Source: UBA3478 sp038134285
Lineage (GTDB): Bacteria > Bacteroidota > Bacteroidia > Flavobacteriales > Flavobacteriaceae
DNA: 64,000 bases
Assembly (NCBI GenBank): GCA_038134285.1
Contig: JAYPUW010000010.1
Location: forward strand, 1-64,000
Reading direction: 5' to 3'
The translations under genes were made by a program, and so were the position numbers. How positions within the stretch are numbered: position 1 is the stretch's first letter; every line of letters begins with the position of its first letter. The notes beneath the pieces are model-generated. The model was not told the origin of the DNA. It did no database searches and saw nothing but the letters and a program-made list of their open reading frames with translations. This document shows, one piece after another, positions 49,105-58,426 of this stretch.

Positions 49105-50101
49105 TCTCCGCGAACAAGCCCTGCTGTAAAACACTTGTCGTGTTGTCTTGATCAACGTAGATCAAGTAAATCGAGAACTCGGGTCGCCCAGCCAAGAATT
49201 GCAGGCTTTGGTGTAGTGGCATAGCCATAAACGCAGTGGCATAGGCATCGGCTTCAGCACAGGTGGGAGCGATGACACTAGCAGACAAAACATTTGTAGT
49301 TTCTGCCCTTCCATTAAGAGGATTGATGGTGTGGCCGTAAGGTCTTCCGCTAATAGAGTCCACTCGAAACTTTCTATAATTACCAGAGGTAGCCATAGCC
49401 GCATCTCGCAGCGGAATGACACGACTTAAGGACTGTGTATCTTGAGGGTTATCTATGCCGATGGTCCATAAGGCTTGTTTCGTGAGATTCATTCCGCTCG
49501 CCACAATTTCGCCCCCTAGTTCAATGAGGTAGTTGAGCCCGCCATTATTCCTTATAAGTACAGCAATGCGGTCTAGGGTATACCCTTTAGCAATGGCGTT
49601 AAAATCAAGTTGAACACCAGGCACCTCTTTAATCATAGACCCTTCACTTATGCGCACTTTATCTAATCCTACTCTCGGGAGCAAGTTCTCAAGTTGAGGC
49701 ACTTCATTTCGAGGACCTTCAGGACCAAATCCCCAGGCGTTCACTAAAATACCTACAGTAGGGTCGAAGTATCCGCCTGACTCTTGATGTATGCGCTTTG
49801 AAAGCAAAAAGACCTCTTCGAACATAGCGTCTATGACTACAGTGCTATCTTCTGCATTGAGCCTAGAAATAAGAGAATTGGAACGATAGGTTGACATAGA
49901 GGCGTTCACTGCCTCTAGCAATGAATCGATTGACATTCGAAGCTGCTCGGGATTCACATTAAGCTCGCCTTCAAACACGGCAATCCCATAGGTGGTGCCT
50001 AGCGCGTTTCCCTGAAGCACCAATTGTTGTGGACGCTCAGCACAGCCCTTAAAGAGTACAGTCACAGCCAGAAGCAGCAGAAAGTGAAAGGTCCGGATCA
50101 T
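49091..50101 (-). CDS. apbE: FAD:protein FMN transferase, lipoprotein
   Basis: This 336-residue periplasmic flavin transferase of the ApbE family has a lipoprotein signal (LLLAVTVLFKGC). Family motifs are YRSNSLISRLN, VQLDFNAIAKGYTLDRIAV, NYLIELGGEIVASG, and AEADAYATAFMA. ApbE attaches FMN through a phosphodiester to Thr of NqrB and NqrC, and the nqr operon lies immediately upstream, with conserved acceptor motifs. It overlaps the 122-residue NQR-associated gene by 4 nt. Confidence 0.94.
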   Translation of the reverse strand: MIRTFHFLLLLAVTVLFKGCAERPQQLVLQGNALGTTYGIAVFEGELNVNPEQLRMSIDSLLEAVNASMSTYRSNSLISRLNAEDSTVVIDAMFEEVFLLSKRIHQESGGYFDPTVGILVNAWGFGPEGPRNEVPQLENLLPRVGLDKVRISEGSMIKEVPGVQLDFNAIAKGYTLDRIAVLIRNNGGLNYLIELGGEIVASGMNLTKQALWTIGIDNPQDTQSLSRVIPLRDAAMATSGNYRKFRVDSISGRPYGHTINPLNGRAETTNVLSASVIAPTCAEADAYATAFMAMPLHQSLQFLAGRPEFSIYLIYVDQDNTTSVLQQGLFAETIGE

Positions 50102-50466
50102 AATAATTCGTCTACGTGGTATAAACCTTTAAAGGCGATAGTGCACTCCTGATTTTTTTCGAGTGGTAATTTGCTATCCAAAGCATTATAGACTCCCACT
50201 CCTGCAAAATAGGCGGTTGCCTCAAAAGCTTCAGCATGATTCTTTACCTTTTCGAGTAAAGCCAGATCTACCGACATGGGATCTTCAGGAAATCTCGAGG
50301 CACGCACTATGATGAAATGGAGTTTTTTTTCTTTGAGGCATACGAACTGTGGATCGCGTTTGAGCTCTGAATTGACGCCAAGAAATTCGTAACCGGCAGA
50401 CTCTAATTGCTTACCGACCACATTCATGGCCATCTTGTGTATCTCGTGTGCTGATAGCAATTCCAT
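50098..50466 (-). CDS. NQR-associated small protein (NqrF-associated family)
   Basis: This 122-residue soluble-looking protein has GYEFLGVNSELKRDPQFVC, LHFIIVRASRFPED and AEAFEATAYFAGVGVYNA, a mixed alpha/beta pattern. I recall a Bacteroidota family described as associated with NqrF. The position between nqrF and apbE fits. It could assist assembly or flavinylation of the complex, but that is inference. A terminator precedes it, so it and apbE probably have a promoter within or after the nqr unit. Confidence 0.78.
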   Translation of the reverse strand: MELLSAHEIHKMAMNVVGKQLESAGYEFLGVNSELKRDPQFVCLKEKKLHFIIVRASRFPEDPMSVDLALLEKVKNHAEAFEATAYFAGVGVYNALDSKLPLEKNQECTIAFKGLYHVDELL

Positions 50467-50477
50467 CGCTAAAAATT

Positions 50478-50508
50478 AAAAAAACCGCTACTGAGCGTAG
50501 CGGTTTTT
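50478..50508 (-). terminator. terminator at the end of the nqr operon
   Basis: The stem ACCGCTAC with GTAGCGGT (8 bp, extended by A-T pairs) and loop TGAGC is followed on the minus strand by a run of seven T. It lies 4 nt after the nqrF stop and before the start of the NQR-associated gene. Confidence 0.88.
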
Positions 50509-50511
50509 AAA

Positions 50512-51819
50512 TTATCCTCCAAAATCATCGAAGCGAATATTCTCATCAGGAATTCCGAAGTCCTCTCCCATTTTCTGAACTGCCTTGTTCATCAGTGGTG
50601 GTCCACAGAAATACAGCTCTATATCCTCTGGAGTATCGTGTTTGCTTAAATATTGATCTATCACACAATTGTGAATAAATCCAACAAAACCATCTCCCTC
50701 AGTGTCGTCAACATCTTTCTTTACTTTCCAGTTGTCTTCCTCCATTGGTTCAGAAAGTGCCATGTAAAATTTAAAATTTGTGAACTCAGCCTCTAACTTC
50801 TTAAAATGGTCGATGTAGAACAATTCTCGTTTAGAACGTCCTCCGTACCAATAGGTCACTTTTCTATTGGTTTTTAGTGTCTTAAATAGATGGTAAAGGT
50901 GTGAGCGCATAGGAGCCATCCCGGCACCACCACCTACGTACAACATCTCAGCATCTGACTGGTTAATGAAGAACTCTCCAAATGGACCAGAAATAGTTAC
51001 TGGGTCACCCGCTTTCAAGCTAAAAATATATGAAGAAGCTACTCCAGGATTCACATCTGCCCATCCGTTTTTATTGCGGTCGAATGGTGGAGTCGCGATA
51101 CGCACATTCAACATGATCTCACGCCCTTCTGCAGGGAAAGAGGCCATTGAATAAGCGCGCTCTACCTTTTCAGGGTTTTTCATCACTAGGGGCCAAAGCT
51201 GAAACTTGTCCCACTCGTTTTGAAATTTCTTAGGATCATCGTGCTCCTCAGGGTGAGCAGTGATGTCGATAGCTGAATATTTTACTTCACAAGGAGGAAT
51301 CTCGATCTGAATATACCCCCCTGCCTTGTAGTTCATTTCCTCTGGAATCTCAACCACAAATTCTTTGATAAAAGAAGCTACGTTGTAATTACGTACTACT
51401 TTACCCTCCCATTTCTTGATACCAAAAACCTCTTCTGGAATTTCAATTTCCATGTCTTGCTTCACCTTAACCTGACAGGCAAGGCGTGCACCAGAAATCA
51501 ATTCTTTCTTAGAAAAGTGCGGCGTTTCTGTAGGCAAGGCCTCTCCTCCACCAGAAAAAACATGACACTCGCACTGGATGCAGGTTCCACCACCTCCACA
51601 AGCTGAAGGCAAAAAAACCTTTTGGTTTCCAAGCGTTGACAACAAAGAGCTTCCAGAAGGCACCTCAATCTTACGCTCTCCATTAATAGTGATCGTCACG
51701 GGTCCAGAAGGAGAAAGTTTTTCTTTGGTGAACAAAAGCAGTCCTACGAGCAACAATGTGAGCACTAAAAACGCAGCAATGGTAATCAGGATTGTACTTC
51801 CAATAGCAGCTAAAACCAT
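50512..51819 (-). CDS. nqrF: Na+-NQR subunit F, NADH dehydrogenase
   Basis: This 435-residue subunit accepts electrons from NADH. It has one N-terminal transmembrane helix (residues 7-30), a [2Fe-2S] ferredoxin domain with Cys74, Cys80, Cys83 (ACGGGGTCIQCEC) and Cys115, an FAD domain with RAYSMASFP, and an NADH domain with YVGGGAGMAPMRSH, YFCGPPLMNKA and the C-terminal FDDFGG. Length is slightly above V. cholerae NqrF. It is the last gene of nqrABCDEF, the primary sodium pump. Confidence 0.97.
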   Translation of the reverse strand: MVLAAIGSTILITIAAFLVLTLLLVGLLLFTKEKLSPSGPVTITINGERKIEVPSGSSLLSTLGNQKVFLPSACGGGGTCIQCECHVFSGGGEALPTETPHFSKKELISGARLACQVKVKQDMEIEIPEEVFGIKKWEGKVVRNYNVASFIKEFVVEIPEEMNYKAGGYIQIEIPPCEVKYSAIDITAHPEEHDDPKKFQNEWDKFQLWPLVMKNPEKVERAYSMASFPAEGREIMLNVRIATPPFDRNKNGWADVNPGVASSYIFSLKAGDPVTISGPFGEFFINQSDAEMLYVGGGAGMAPMRSHLYHLFKTLKTNRKVTYWYGGRSKRELFYIDHFKKLEAEFTNFKFYMALSEPMEEDNWKVKKDVDDTEGDGFVGFIHNCVIDQYLSKHDTPEDIELYFCGPPLMNKAVQKMGEDFGIPDENIRFDDFGG

Positions 51820-51843
51820 AATTTTTTCCTCTTAAAGCAATTA

Positions 51844-52587
51844 TTAATCTATACCAGCAATAACCTCAGTTGACTCTTCAGTCTCTTTGGGGTATTTTGA
51901 ATCCTCTTCGATTTGTTCTATCTCAACAGCCTCCACTACTTGTTCAGCAGCTGCAGGCGGCTCGTTATCTCCTGTAAGCATTCCTCCAAAACTCTGAAAG
52001 CCAACACCCATTAAACCTGTGATGATAAAGGTGATACCTAAGCCACGAAGTGGAGCAGGAACTGCAGAATAACGAATCTTCTCACGTATAGCAGCGATCG
52101 CAAGAATGGCCAAGAACCAACCGATTCCTGAACTCAAGCCATAGTTAAAGGCCAATCCGAGAGACGGTATTTCACGTGCCTGCATGAAGAGTGACCCTCC
52201 TAAAATGGCACAGTTTACAGCGATCAAAGGCAAGAAGATCCCAAGCGAGTTGTACAGAGAAGGAGAGAACTTCTCCACTACAATTTCAACGAGCTGAACC
52301 ATAGTGGCGATGGTAGCGATGAATAGGATAAACGACAAAAAGCTTAGGTCGTATGAGGCGTATTCTTCACCTAACCAGCTTAAGGCCCCGGGTTGCAAAA
52401 GGTATTGGTCTAACAACCAGTTTAAAGGAACGGTTACCGCCAAAACAAAAATTACGGCAGCTCCTAAACCTACAGCAGTGGCCACTTTCTTAGACACAGC
52501 TAGGTAAGAACACATTCCTAAGAATACCGCGAATACCATATTATCAATGAATATGGATTTGAAAAACAATTCTAAATGCTCTAACAT
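51844..52587 (-). CDS. nqrE: Na+-NQR subunit E, with an acidic C-terminal tail
   Basis: This 247-residue integral membrane subunit has six transmembrane helices and FIDNMVFAVFLGMCSYLAVSK at the N-terminus, and VNCAILGGSLFM with the half-membrane Cys motif that helps hold the intramembrane Fe center. The first 200 residues match the family in length. After LTGDNEPP an extra tail of about 40 residues, rich in Glu, follows (VEAVEIEQIEEDSKY). The tail is not part of the core family. It lies 10 nt from nqrD. Confidence 0.95.
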   Translation of the reverse strand: MLEHLELFFKSIFIDNMVFAVFLGMCSYLAVSKKVATAVGLGAAVIFVLAVTVPLNWLLDQYLLQPGALSWLGEEYASYDLSFLSFILFIATIATMVQLVEIVVEKFSPSLYNSLGIFLPLIAVNCAILGGSLFMQAREIPSLGLAFNYGLSSGIGWFLAILAIAAIREKIRYSAVPAPLRGLGITFIITGLMGVGFQSFGGMLTGDNEPPAAAEQVVEAVEIEQIEEDSKYPKETEESTEVIAGID

Positions 52588-52597
52588 CTCTATACGA

Positions 52598-53245
52598 TTA
52601 AGCTTCTTCTACAAGTGAAGGATTCTTTGCACGTTGAATCCAAATTAAAATACCTACTACGATCAATGCCGCCGGAGGGATAATCATAAAACCATTGTTC
52701 TCATAGCCGTAGGCATAGAGTCCTGTTTTTGCAATAGGATCGCCTAATAAAGGAATACCAAATAAGGTTCCTGAACCAAGTAATTCTCTAAAGAATCCCA
52801 CAATAATTAGGATCACCCCATATCCTAAAGCATTTCCGATTCCATCAAGAAACGATCGCCAAGGACCATTACCCAAAGCAAAGGCCTCGAAACGACCCAT
52901 GATAATACAGTTGGTAATAATAAGCCCAACAAACACGGATAAGGTTTTACTCAATTCGTAAGCAAAAGCCTTTAGCGTCTGATCCACAACGATTACGAGG
53001 GTAGCCACTACAACGAGTTGAACAATGATTCTAATTTTAGATGGGATTATATTTCTCATCAGAGAAATTACCACATTCCCCATCGCTAAAACGAACAGCA
53101 CAGAAATCGCCATTACAACAGAGGCTTTTAATTCTGCAGTAATCGCCAAGGCCGAACAAATACCAAGTACCTGAATGGTAATTGGGTTGTTATCCGCTAG
53201 TGGATCGAGGATTAACTTTGATTCTTTTTTTGAGAGTAAGGGCAT
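52598..53245 (-). CDS. nqrD: Na+-NQR subunit D
   Basis: This 215-residue six-helix subunit is the inverted partner of NqrE. It shows LILDPLADNNPITIQVLGICSALAIT at the start and GLIITNCIIMGRFEAFALG with the Cys that contacts the intramembrane iron center, then FLDGIGNALGYGVILI. Size is canonical. Ten nucleotides separate it from nqrC and from nqrE. Confidence 0.96.
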   Translation of the reverse strand: MPLLSKKESKLILDPLADNNPITIQVLGICSALAITAELKASVVMAISVLFVLAMGNVVISLMRNIIPSKIRIIVQLVVVATLVIVVDQTLKAFAYELSKTLSVFVGLIITNCIIMGRFEAFALGNGPWRSFLDGIGNALGYGVILIIVGFFRELLGSGTLFGIPLLGDPIAKTGLYAYGYENNGFMIIPPAALIVVGILIWIQRAKNPSLVEEA

Positions 53246-53255
53246 AGCTTACGAC

Positions 53256-54008
53256 TTAGTTTAGTGAACGAACCTTATCGAAGTAAGGTTCGTATAGACG
53301 AATACTTTCTTTAATCATTGCACTCACACCGTTTCCGGTAATAGTTGCTCCGGCAAGTGCATCTACCTGAGCGTCACTTTTATCACTGTTTAACGGATCG
53401 TTATTCCCCTTTACCACTTCAATAGGTGTATATCCCGTTTCTGAAGCGATAGATTCTCCGATAAAGTCGTCCATGAAAAAGCGCATTTTGATGTTTGCTC
53501 CAAGCCCTGGAGTTTCTCCTTTGTGATCGAAGTAAACACCGGTAATAGTCAGGCTTTCATCTACAGACATATAGCCCCAAATGGCATCCCATAGTCCTTT
53601 TCCGTACATTGGAAAAATATAGTAGGTCATACCGTTTTGCTCCCCTATAAATAGTGGTAGCTTTCCGTCTTTTCCTGATTTGATCAAGTCCAGCTCCTTT
53701 TTCAAATCAATCATAAAAGCATCTTCTTGAGGGGTTGCTTCTCCCTTTTGAATTACATACTGTCCTTTAATCAATTCACTGAAACGTTGATTTACTTCTG
53801 TAGTCGGAATAAAATTCACACTAGACTCATCAGTGTTATTGTGCACGCCCATTGCATAGAGAATATTCTGCTGCTTCTCAAAGCGCTGATTTTCGGTGAT
53901 TTTGTCTTTTAATCCAGTGGCTAAATAGGCTAAGATTGCTCCAACCATTGAAACCATGATTACTGAGAACAGAACAGTGTAGGAGTTTTTTTCGGTGTTT
54001 AGTGCCAT
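53256..54008 (-). CDS. nqrC: Na+-NQR subunit C, covalent FMN carrier
   Basis: This 250-residue subunit has an N-terminal transmembrane helix (residues 11-31) and a periplasmic FMN-binding domain. The flavinylation motif is AGATIT at 219-224, where the last Thr is the acceptor of FMN added by ApbE. GKGLWDAIWGYMSVD and HKGETPGLGANIK are conserved. ApbE is encoded at 49091-50101. It lies between nqrB and nqrD. Confidence 0.96.
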   Translation of the reverse strand: MALNTEKNSYTVLFSVIMVSMVGAILAYLATGLKDKITENQRFEKQQNILYAMGVHNNTDESSVNFIPTTEVNQRFSELIKGQYVIQKGEATPQEDAFMIDLKKELDLIKSGKDGKLPLFIGEQNGMTYYIFPMYGKGLWDAIWGYMSVDESLTITGVYFDHKGETPGLGANIKMRFFMDDFIGESIASETGYTPIEVVKGNNDPLNSDKSDAQVDALAGATITGNGVSAMIKESIRLYEPYFDKVRSLN

Positions 54009-54026
54009 TGCGTTTCGCTGGTTTAA

Positions 54027-55283
54027 TTATGCAGTTTGAGTTTCAACAGAGGCCGGAGTTGCCGCCGGATAGATTTTTGCCTGCTTCGCACGCTTTAATC
54101 TTCGCTTCACGTTTCCTTGAACCACATAGTGATCAATGGTAGGTGCAAATACGTTCATCAAAAGGATCGCAAGGAATACTCCTTCTGGATAACCTGGGTT
54201 AAACACACGAATCATCACTGAAATAAATCCTACTAAAAATCCATAAATCCATTTACCCTTGTTCGTTTGTGAACTGGTCACCGGATCTGTAGCCATGTAG
54301 ACAATACCAAAAGCTAGACCTCCCACAATCAAATGCTTCCAGAAATCAAAAGCCATGAGGCTGTAGAACTTGGAGTACGATTGAATCCATCCAAAATCAA
54401 CCACTGCATTAAAGAGCAATCCCATCGCTAAGGCCCCTATCGTTGCACTTAACATGATCCTCCAGCTAGCAATTTTGGTGAATACGAGGTACAATCCGCC
54501 TAAGAGAATGAGCAGCGTTGAAGTCTCCCCAACTGAACCAGGGATAAATCCGAAGAACATATCTCTCAATGAGAATCCGATTTCTGCTGTCTTGTTTTGA
54601 GCCAAAAACCCAAGGATGGTTTCTCCTGAAATCGCATCAGCAGTTCCGGTCTTTGAAATACCATCAACTGCGCCGTGCACCCATACTTTATCACCACTCA
54701 TCCAAGTAGGATAAGCAAAAAACAAGAAGGCGCGAATAGTAAGTGCAGGATTCAAGATATTCATTCCAGTACCCCCAAACACTTCTTTACCGATCACCAC
54801 ACCAAATGCAACGGCAATCGCCAACATCCATAGCGGAGTATCTACCGGAACGATTAGAGGTACAAGCATACCTGTAACAAGGTATCCTTCTTCTACCTCG
54901 TGACCTTTGATCACGGCAAAGACAAACTCAATGGCTAATCCTACTCCATAAGAAACAATCAATAATGGTAGAACTGTTGTAATCCCTACTAGAAAGTTTC
55001 TCCACGTGATAAAGTGTTCGATCACTGAAAAATCTTGAGGAAAGCCTTCGATAGCCGAATAGTGCTGATAGCCCGCATTAAAGATTCCAAAGAGCAAACA
55101 CGGAATAAGGGCAACAATAACCGTATTCATAGTACGCTTCAAGTCATCGACGGCCTTAACGTGTGTTCCTCCTTTGTGAGTAACTTCGTTAGGGGTATAC
55201 AAAAAGGTATGAATTGCGTTGAACGCAGGGGCCCATTTTTTGTCCTTAACCCGTTCTTTGATTTCGTGTAATTTCTGTTTCAT
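54027..55283 (-). CDS. nqrB: Na+-NQR subunit B, covalent FMN and riboflavin-binding subunit
   Basis: This 418-residue subunit forms the core of the sodium channel with about ten transmembrane helices. Motifs: ALIPCLLFGIFNAGYQ, VTGMLVPLIVPVDTP, GTGMNILNPALTIRAFLFFAYP, and the flavinylation site AISGETIL with Thr222, where other NqrB proteins mostly have SGAT. FAPTIDHYVV is near the C-terminus. The Glu in place of Ala next to the FMN Thr is a small but visible variation. Confidence 0.96.
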   Translation of the reverse strand: MKQKLHEIKERVKDKKWAPAFNAIHTFLYTPNEVTHKGGTHVKAVDDLKRTMNTVIVALIPCLLFGIFNAGYQHYSAIEGFPQDFSVIEHFITWRNFLVGITTVLPLLIVSYGVGLAIEFVFAVIKGHEVEEGYLVTGMLVPLIVPVDTPLWMLAIAVAFGVVIGKEVFGGTGMNILNPALTIRAFLFFAYPTWMSGDKVWVHGAVDGISKTGTADAISGETILGFLAQNKTAEIGFSLRDMFFGFIPGSVGETSTLLILLGGLYLVFTKIASWRIMLSATIGALAMGLLFNAVVDFGWIQSYSKFYSLMAFDFWKHLIVGGLAFGIVYMATDPVTSSQTNKGKWIYGFLVGFISVMIRVFNPGYPEGVFLAILLMNVFAPTIDHYVVQGNVKRRLKRAKQAKIYPAATPASVETQTA

Positions 55284-55292
55284 AGTAAGGAA

Positions 55293-56645
55293 TTATCCTA
55301 ATTCTTTTTTCAATAAATCTAAGCCCTCACGAATGATCGCCTGATGGGGCTGTTTTGATATACAAATGAATTCAGTAAGCGAGAAATCTTCTGGAGCGAC
55401 CTCGTAGAGTCCGAGCTGTTCCATCTCATCTAAATCTTTAACCATGCACGCCTTCAAAAGCTGCATTGGATAAATATCTAGCGGAAACACCTCTTCATAA
55501 CTTCCGGTGACCACAAAAGCACGGTGTTCTCCGTTTGTATTGGTAGTAAGGTCGTAGGCCTTCTTCTTATTCAACCACGAGAACGTCAAGGCTCTCGTAG
55601 ATGATACTTTGTCGAAAACCGGTTTATTCCATCCGAAGAATTCGTAATCGTTACCCTCTGCAATAGCAGTGAGCTGCGTTGCATAAAAACGAAGGTGCGC
55701 GTCGGCATTCACCTGGGTTCCCGTCAGAACATCTCCGGCTATCACTCGGGTATTTGAAAGATCAGCGCCACCTAACTCAAGAATAAGTGCTACTTCGGCT
55801 CCAATTTTTGTCTTGATGTATTTCGGATATGAAATTTTCGAACCAGCAACCGCAATAGAGCGCGTTGCATTGTACTGCCCAGTAAGTAAGAGTTCACCGA
55901 TAATCACTAGGTCTTGAGCACCAACAACCCAAACTACTTCACCTTTATTTATTGGATCAATTTGAGCAATTTGTGAACCCACTAATCCAGCAGGGTGTGG
56001 CCCAGATACCTCGTGTAGGACGATATTATCCAAGGTAGAGAACACTGAATTTTTCTTAGAAGAAACAGAAACATGTACCGCTCCTGGAGTGAGTAGTTGA
56101 AGCGCAGACAAAGCTGCTTGTAACTTTTCTTCACTGCCTTTTAGTACAAAATCTAAATCCACGTTAAGCGGACCTGTGTTAAGCCCTGATACAAAAATCG
56201 CTTTTGGCGTCTTGCGCGGATCTGCAATGATGTCAAATGGACGCTGCTTGATAAATGGCCAAAGCCCAGTCTTCAGAAAATGAGCAATCATTCCTTCTCG
56301 ATCCTTGTCGGAAGAAAGGAATTTGCCATGCTTCACATACTCTTGTTCTTTATCGGCTAAAATCTTAATGTTGAGAATGCGTCTTCTTTCACCGCGTTCA
56401 ACGGCAACAATTTCGCCACTCACTGGTGAGACAAATTGAATTTCTGGGTTATTTTTATCGTAGAAGAGGGGCTCACCCACCTTCACCTCTGCTCCTTCTT
56501 TGAGGGTCAATTTTGGCGTAAGACCGTGAAAATCATCTAGATAAATTCCGTAAGTTGAAGACTGTACTTCTTTGTGAAAGTCGTGTTCGGCTGCACCAAC
56601 CAAATTCAGGGTCAGACCTTTCTTAATTCGAATGTCTTGAGACAT
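55293..56645 (-). CDS. nqrA: Na+-NQR subunit A
   Basis: This 450-residue subunit is the soluble quinone-side component. It has a biotinyl-like domain near the start (EGAEVKVGEPLFYDKNNPEI), then FPLDIYPMQLLKACMVKDLDEMEQLGLYEVAPEDF reduced here to its key elements YPMQLLKA and LGLYEVAPED, which are shared with RnfC. I set the start at MSQDIRIKKGL because the two extra upstream codons are not conserved in form. A -7/-33 promoter precedes it (56673-56704). It heads the nqrABCDEF operon. Confidence 0.95.
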   Translation of the reverse strand: MSQDIRIKKGLTLNLVGAAEHDFHKEVQSSTYGIYLDDFHGLTPKLTLKEGAEVKVGEPLFYDKNNPEIQFVSPVSGEIVAVERGERRRILNIKILADKEQEYVKHGKFLSSDKDREGMIAHFLKTGLWPFIKQRPFDIIADPRKTPKAIFVSGLNTGPLNVDLDFVLKGSEEKLQAALSALQLLTPGAVHVSVSSKKNSVFSTLDNIVLHEVSGPHPAGLVGSQIAQIDPINKGEVVWVVGAQDLVIIGELLLTGQYNATRSIAVAGSKISYPKYIKTKIGAEVALILELGGADLSNTRVIAGDVLTGTQVNADAHLRFYATQLTAIAEGNDYEFFGWNKPVFDKVSSTRALTFSWLNKKKAYDLTTNTNGEHRAFVVTGSYEEVFPLDIYPMQLLKACMVKDLDEMEQLGLYEVAPEDFSLTEFICISKQPHQAIIREGLDLLKKELG

Positions 56646-56672
56646 GAGCAAAGATGCTTAGAATGATGTGTG

Positions 56673-56704
56673 CAAAAATACATCGAAAAGGTAACCCATA
56701 GCAA
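56673..56704 (-). promoter_or_regulatory. promoter of the nqr operon
   Basis: On the minus strand, TTG (56702-56704) precedes TATTTTTG (56673-56680) by 21 nt, fitting the -33/-7 Bacteroidota promoter. It predicts a leader of about 24 nt before the nqrA ATG at 56645. Confidence 0.6.
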
Positions 56705-56754
56705 GCCGTGAATTAAGAAATTGAATGTTAAAAAAAGAGGCTTAAAAGTATTCT

Positions 56755-56762
56755 TACCTTTG
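56755..56762 (+). promoter_or_regulatory. -7 box of pruA
   Basis: TACCTTTG matches TAnnTTTG exactly, 35 nt before the pruA ATG. It is divergent from the nqr promoter in the same 152-nt intergenic region. No clear -33 TTG. Confidence 0.55.
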
Positions 56763-56797
56763 CTTGAATTGAACACTTCTTCAAACAAAAAAAAACT

Positions 56798-58426
56798 ATG
56801 AGTAATGCGCATTTTAGAGTACCAAAAGCGATCAATGAGGCCGTTTTGAGTTACGCTCCTGGAAGCCCTGAGCGTGAAGCGGTTCTCGCTTCATACCGTA
56901 AACAATACAATGAAGTTGCAGATATTAAAATGAAGATCGGTGGGCAACGCCTAGATTCGAATTCGAAAAAACCCCTAAGTCCTCCTCATCAACACCAGCA
57001 CGTTATAGGCCACTATTATGAAGCGACTGAAGAGCAGGCTAAACTTGCAATTGAAGAGGCACTGAAGGCAAAGCCAAAATGGGCGTCCCTGCCATGGGAG
57101 CAGCGCGCTGCGATCTTTCTAAAGGCGGCAGACCTGATTTCTGGTCCTTACAGAGCTCGAATTAACGCGGCTACCATGCTGGCGCAATCAAAAACAATTC
57201 ACCAAGCCGAAATTGACGCGGCATGTGAATTCGCAGATTTTTTGCGCTTTAATGTCGAGTTTGCGTCTAACATATACAGCGAACAACCCATTTCTTCAGA
57301 AGGAATTTGGAATCGCATTGAGTACCGTCCTCTAGAAGGGTTTATATATGCGATCACCCCTTTTAACTTCACAGCAATTGCAGGGAACCTTCCGGCAGCT
57401 CCAGCACTCATGGGAAATACGGTGGTATGGAAGCCTAGTGACGCTCAAGTGTATTCTTCTTGCGTTATTGTCGAGATCTTCGAAGAAGCCGGACTACCAG
57501 ATGGGGTGATTAATTTCATTACAGGAGATCCTCAAATGATCACCAAAACAATGCTAGATTCACCTCACTTTGCAGGTCTGCACTTTACTGGATCTACCTT
57601 TGTTTTTCAATCGTTGTGGAAGCAAATCGGAGAACGTGTGGCGCACTACAACACCTATCCGCGAATCGTTGGTGAAACAGGAGGAAAAGATTTTATAATT
57701 GCACACCCTTCGTCTCATCCGAAAGAAGTTGCAACCGCCATTGTTCGTGGAGCCTTTGAATTTCAGGGTCAAAAATGTAGCGCTGCTTCTCGTGTCTACC
57801 TGCCAGAGTCTATCGCCCAAAAGGTATTGAACTTTGTCAAAGAAGATCTCAATCACATCGGGCAACCAGGGTCTCCTGAAGACATGAGTCGCTTTGTTAC
57901 GGCCGTGATTAATGAAGGAGCCTTTGACAAATTGGCTAAAGTAATTGAGAAGGTCAAGCAGGACCAAGAAGCAGAGATCTTTGCAGGAGGTACCTACGAT
58001 AAATCTGAGGGATACTTCATTTCTCCTACCGTAGTGGTGACGACCGATTCAAAGTACTACACAATGGAAACGGAACTCTTCGGCCCCATTGTTACGGTTT
58101 ATGTCTATAAGGATAGCGACTGGGAACAAACGCTACAACTGGTCGATCAAACCTCTATGTATGCCCTTACCGGAGCTGTTTTCTCGAAAGATCGATACGC
58201 GGCGAGTCAGGCATTAGAGGCACTTAAAAATGCTGCTGGTAATTTTTACATCAACGATAAGCCCACAGGTGCTGTTGTGGGTCAACAGCCGTTCGGAGGA
58301 GCAAGAGCCTCGGGTACGAATGACAAGGCGGGATCAGCCATGAATCTCATGCGTTGGGTATCTCCACGATTGATCAAAGAAACCTTTATAAGTCCTAAAG
58401 ATTACCGCTATCCATTTTTAGGTTAA
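56798..58426 (+). CDS. pruA: L-glutamate gamma-semialdehyde dehydrogenase (1-pyrroline-5-carboxylate dehydrogenase)
   Basis: This 542-residue aldehyde dehydrogenase oxidises glutamate semialdehyde in proline breakdown. The catalytic Cys is in FEFQGQKCSAASRVY, the Glu in VGETGGKDFII, the NAD site in YAITPFNFTAIAGNLPAAPALMG reduced to its key NFTAIAGNLP, and TGSTFVFQSLW is the pocket loop. Its length and N-terminal SPEREAVLASYRKQ fit the mono-functional, eukaryote-like P5CDH group. No proline dehydrogenase gene is in the window. It is convergent with rsmG and overlaps it by 4 nt. Confidence 0.94.
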   Translation: MSNAHFRVPKAINEAVLSYAPGSPEREAVLASYRKQYNEVADIKMKIGGQRLDSNSKKPLSPPHQHQHVIGHYYEATEEQAKLAIEEALKAKPKWASLPWEQRAAIFLKAADLISGPYRARINAATMLAQSKTIHQAEIDAACEFADFLRFNVEFASNIYSEQPISSEGIWNRIEYRPLEGFIYAITPFNFTAIAGNLPAAPALMGNTVVWKPSDAQVYSSCVIVEIFEEAGLPDGVINFITGDPQMITKTMLDSPHFAGLHFTGSTFVFQSLWKQIGERVAHYNTYPRIVGETGGKDFIIAHPSSHPKEVATAIVRGAFEFQGQKCSAASRVYLPESIAQKVLNFVKEDLNHIGQPGSPEDMSRFVTAVINEGAFDKLAKVIEKVKQDQEAEIFAGGTYDKSEGYFISPTVVVTTDSKYYTMETELFGPIVTVYVYKDSDWEQTLQLVDQTSMYALTGAVFSKDRYAASQALEALKNAAGNFYINDKPTGAVVGQQPFGGARASGTNDKAGSAMNLMRWVSPRLIKETFISPKDYRYPFLG

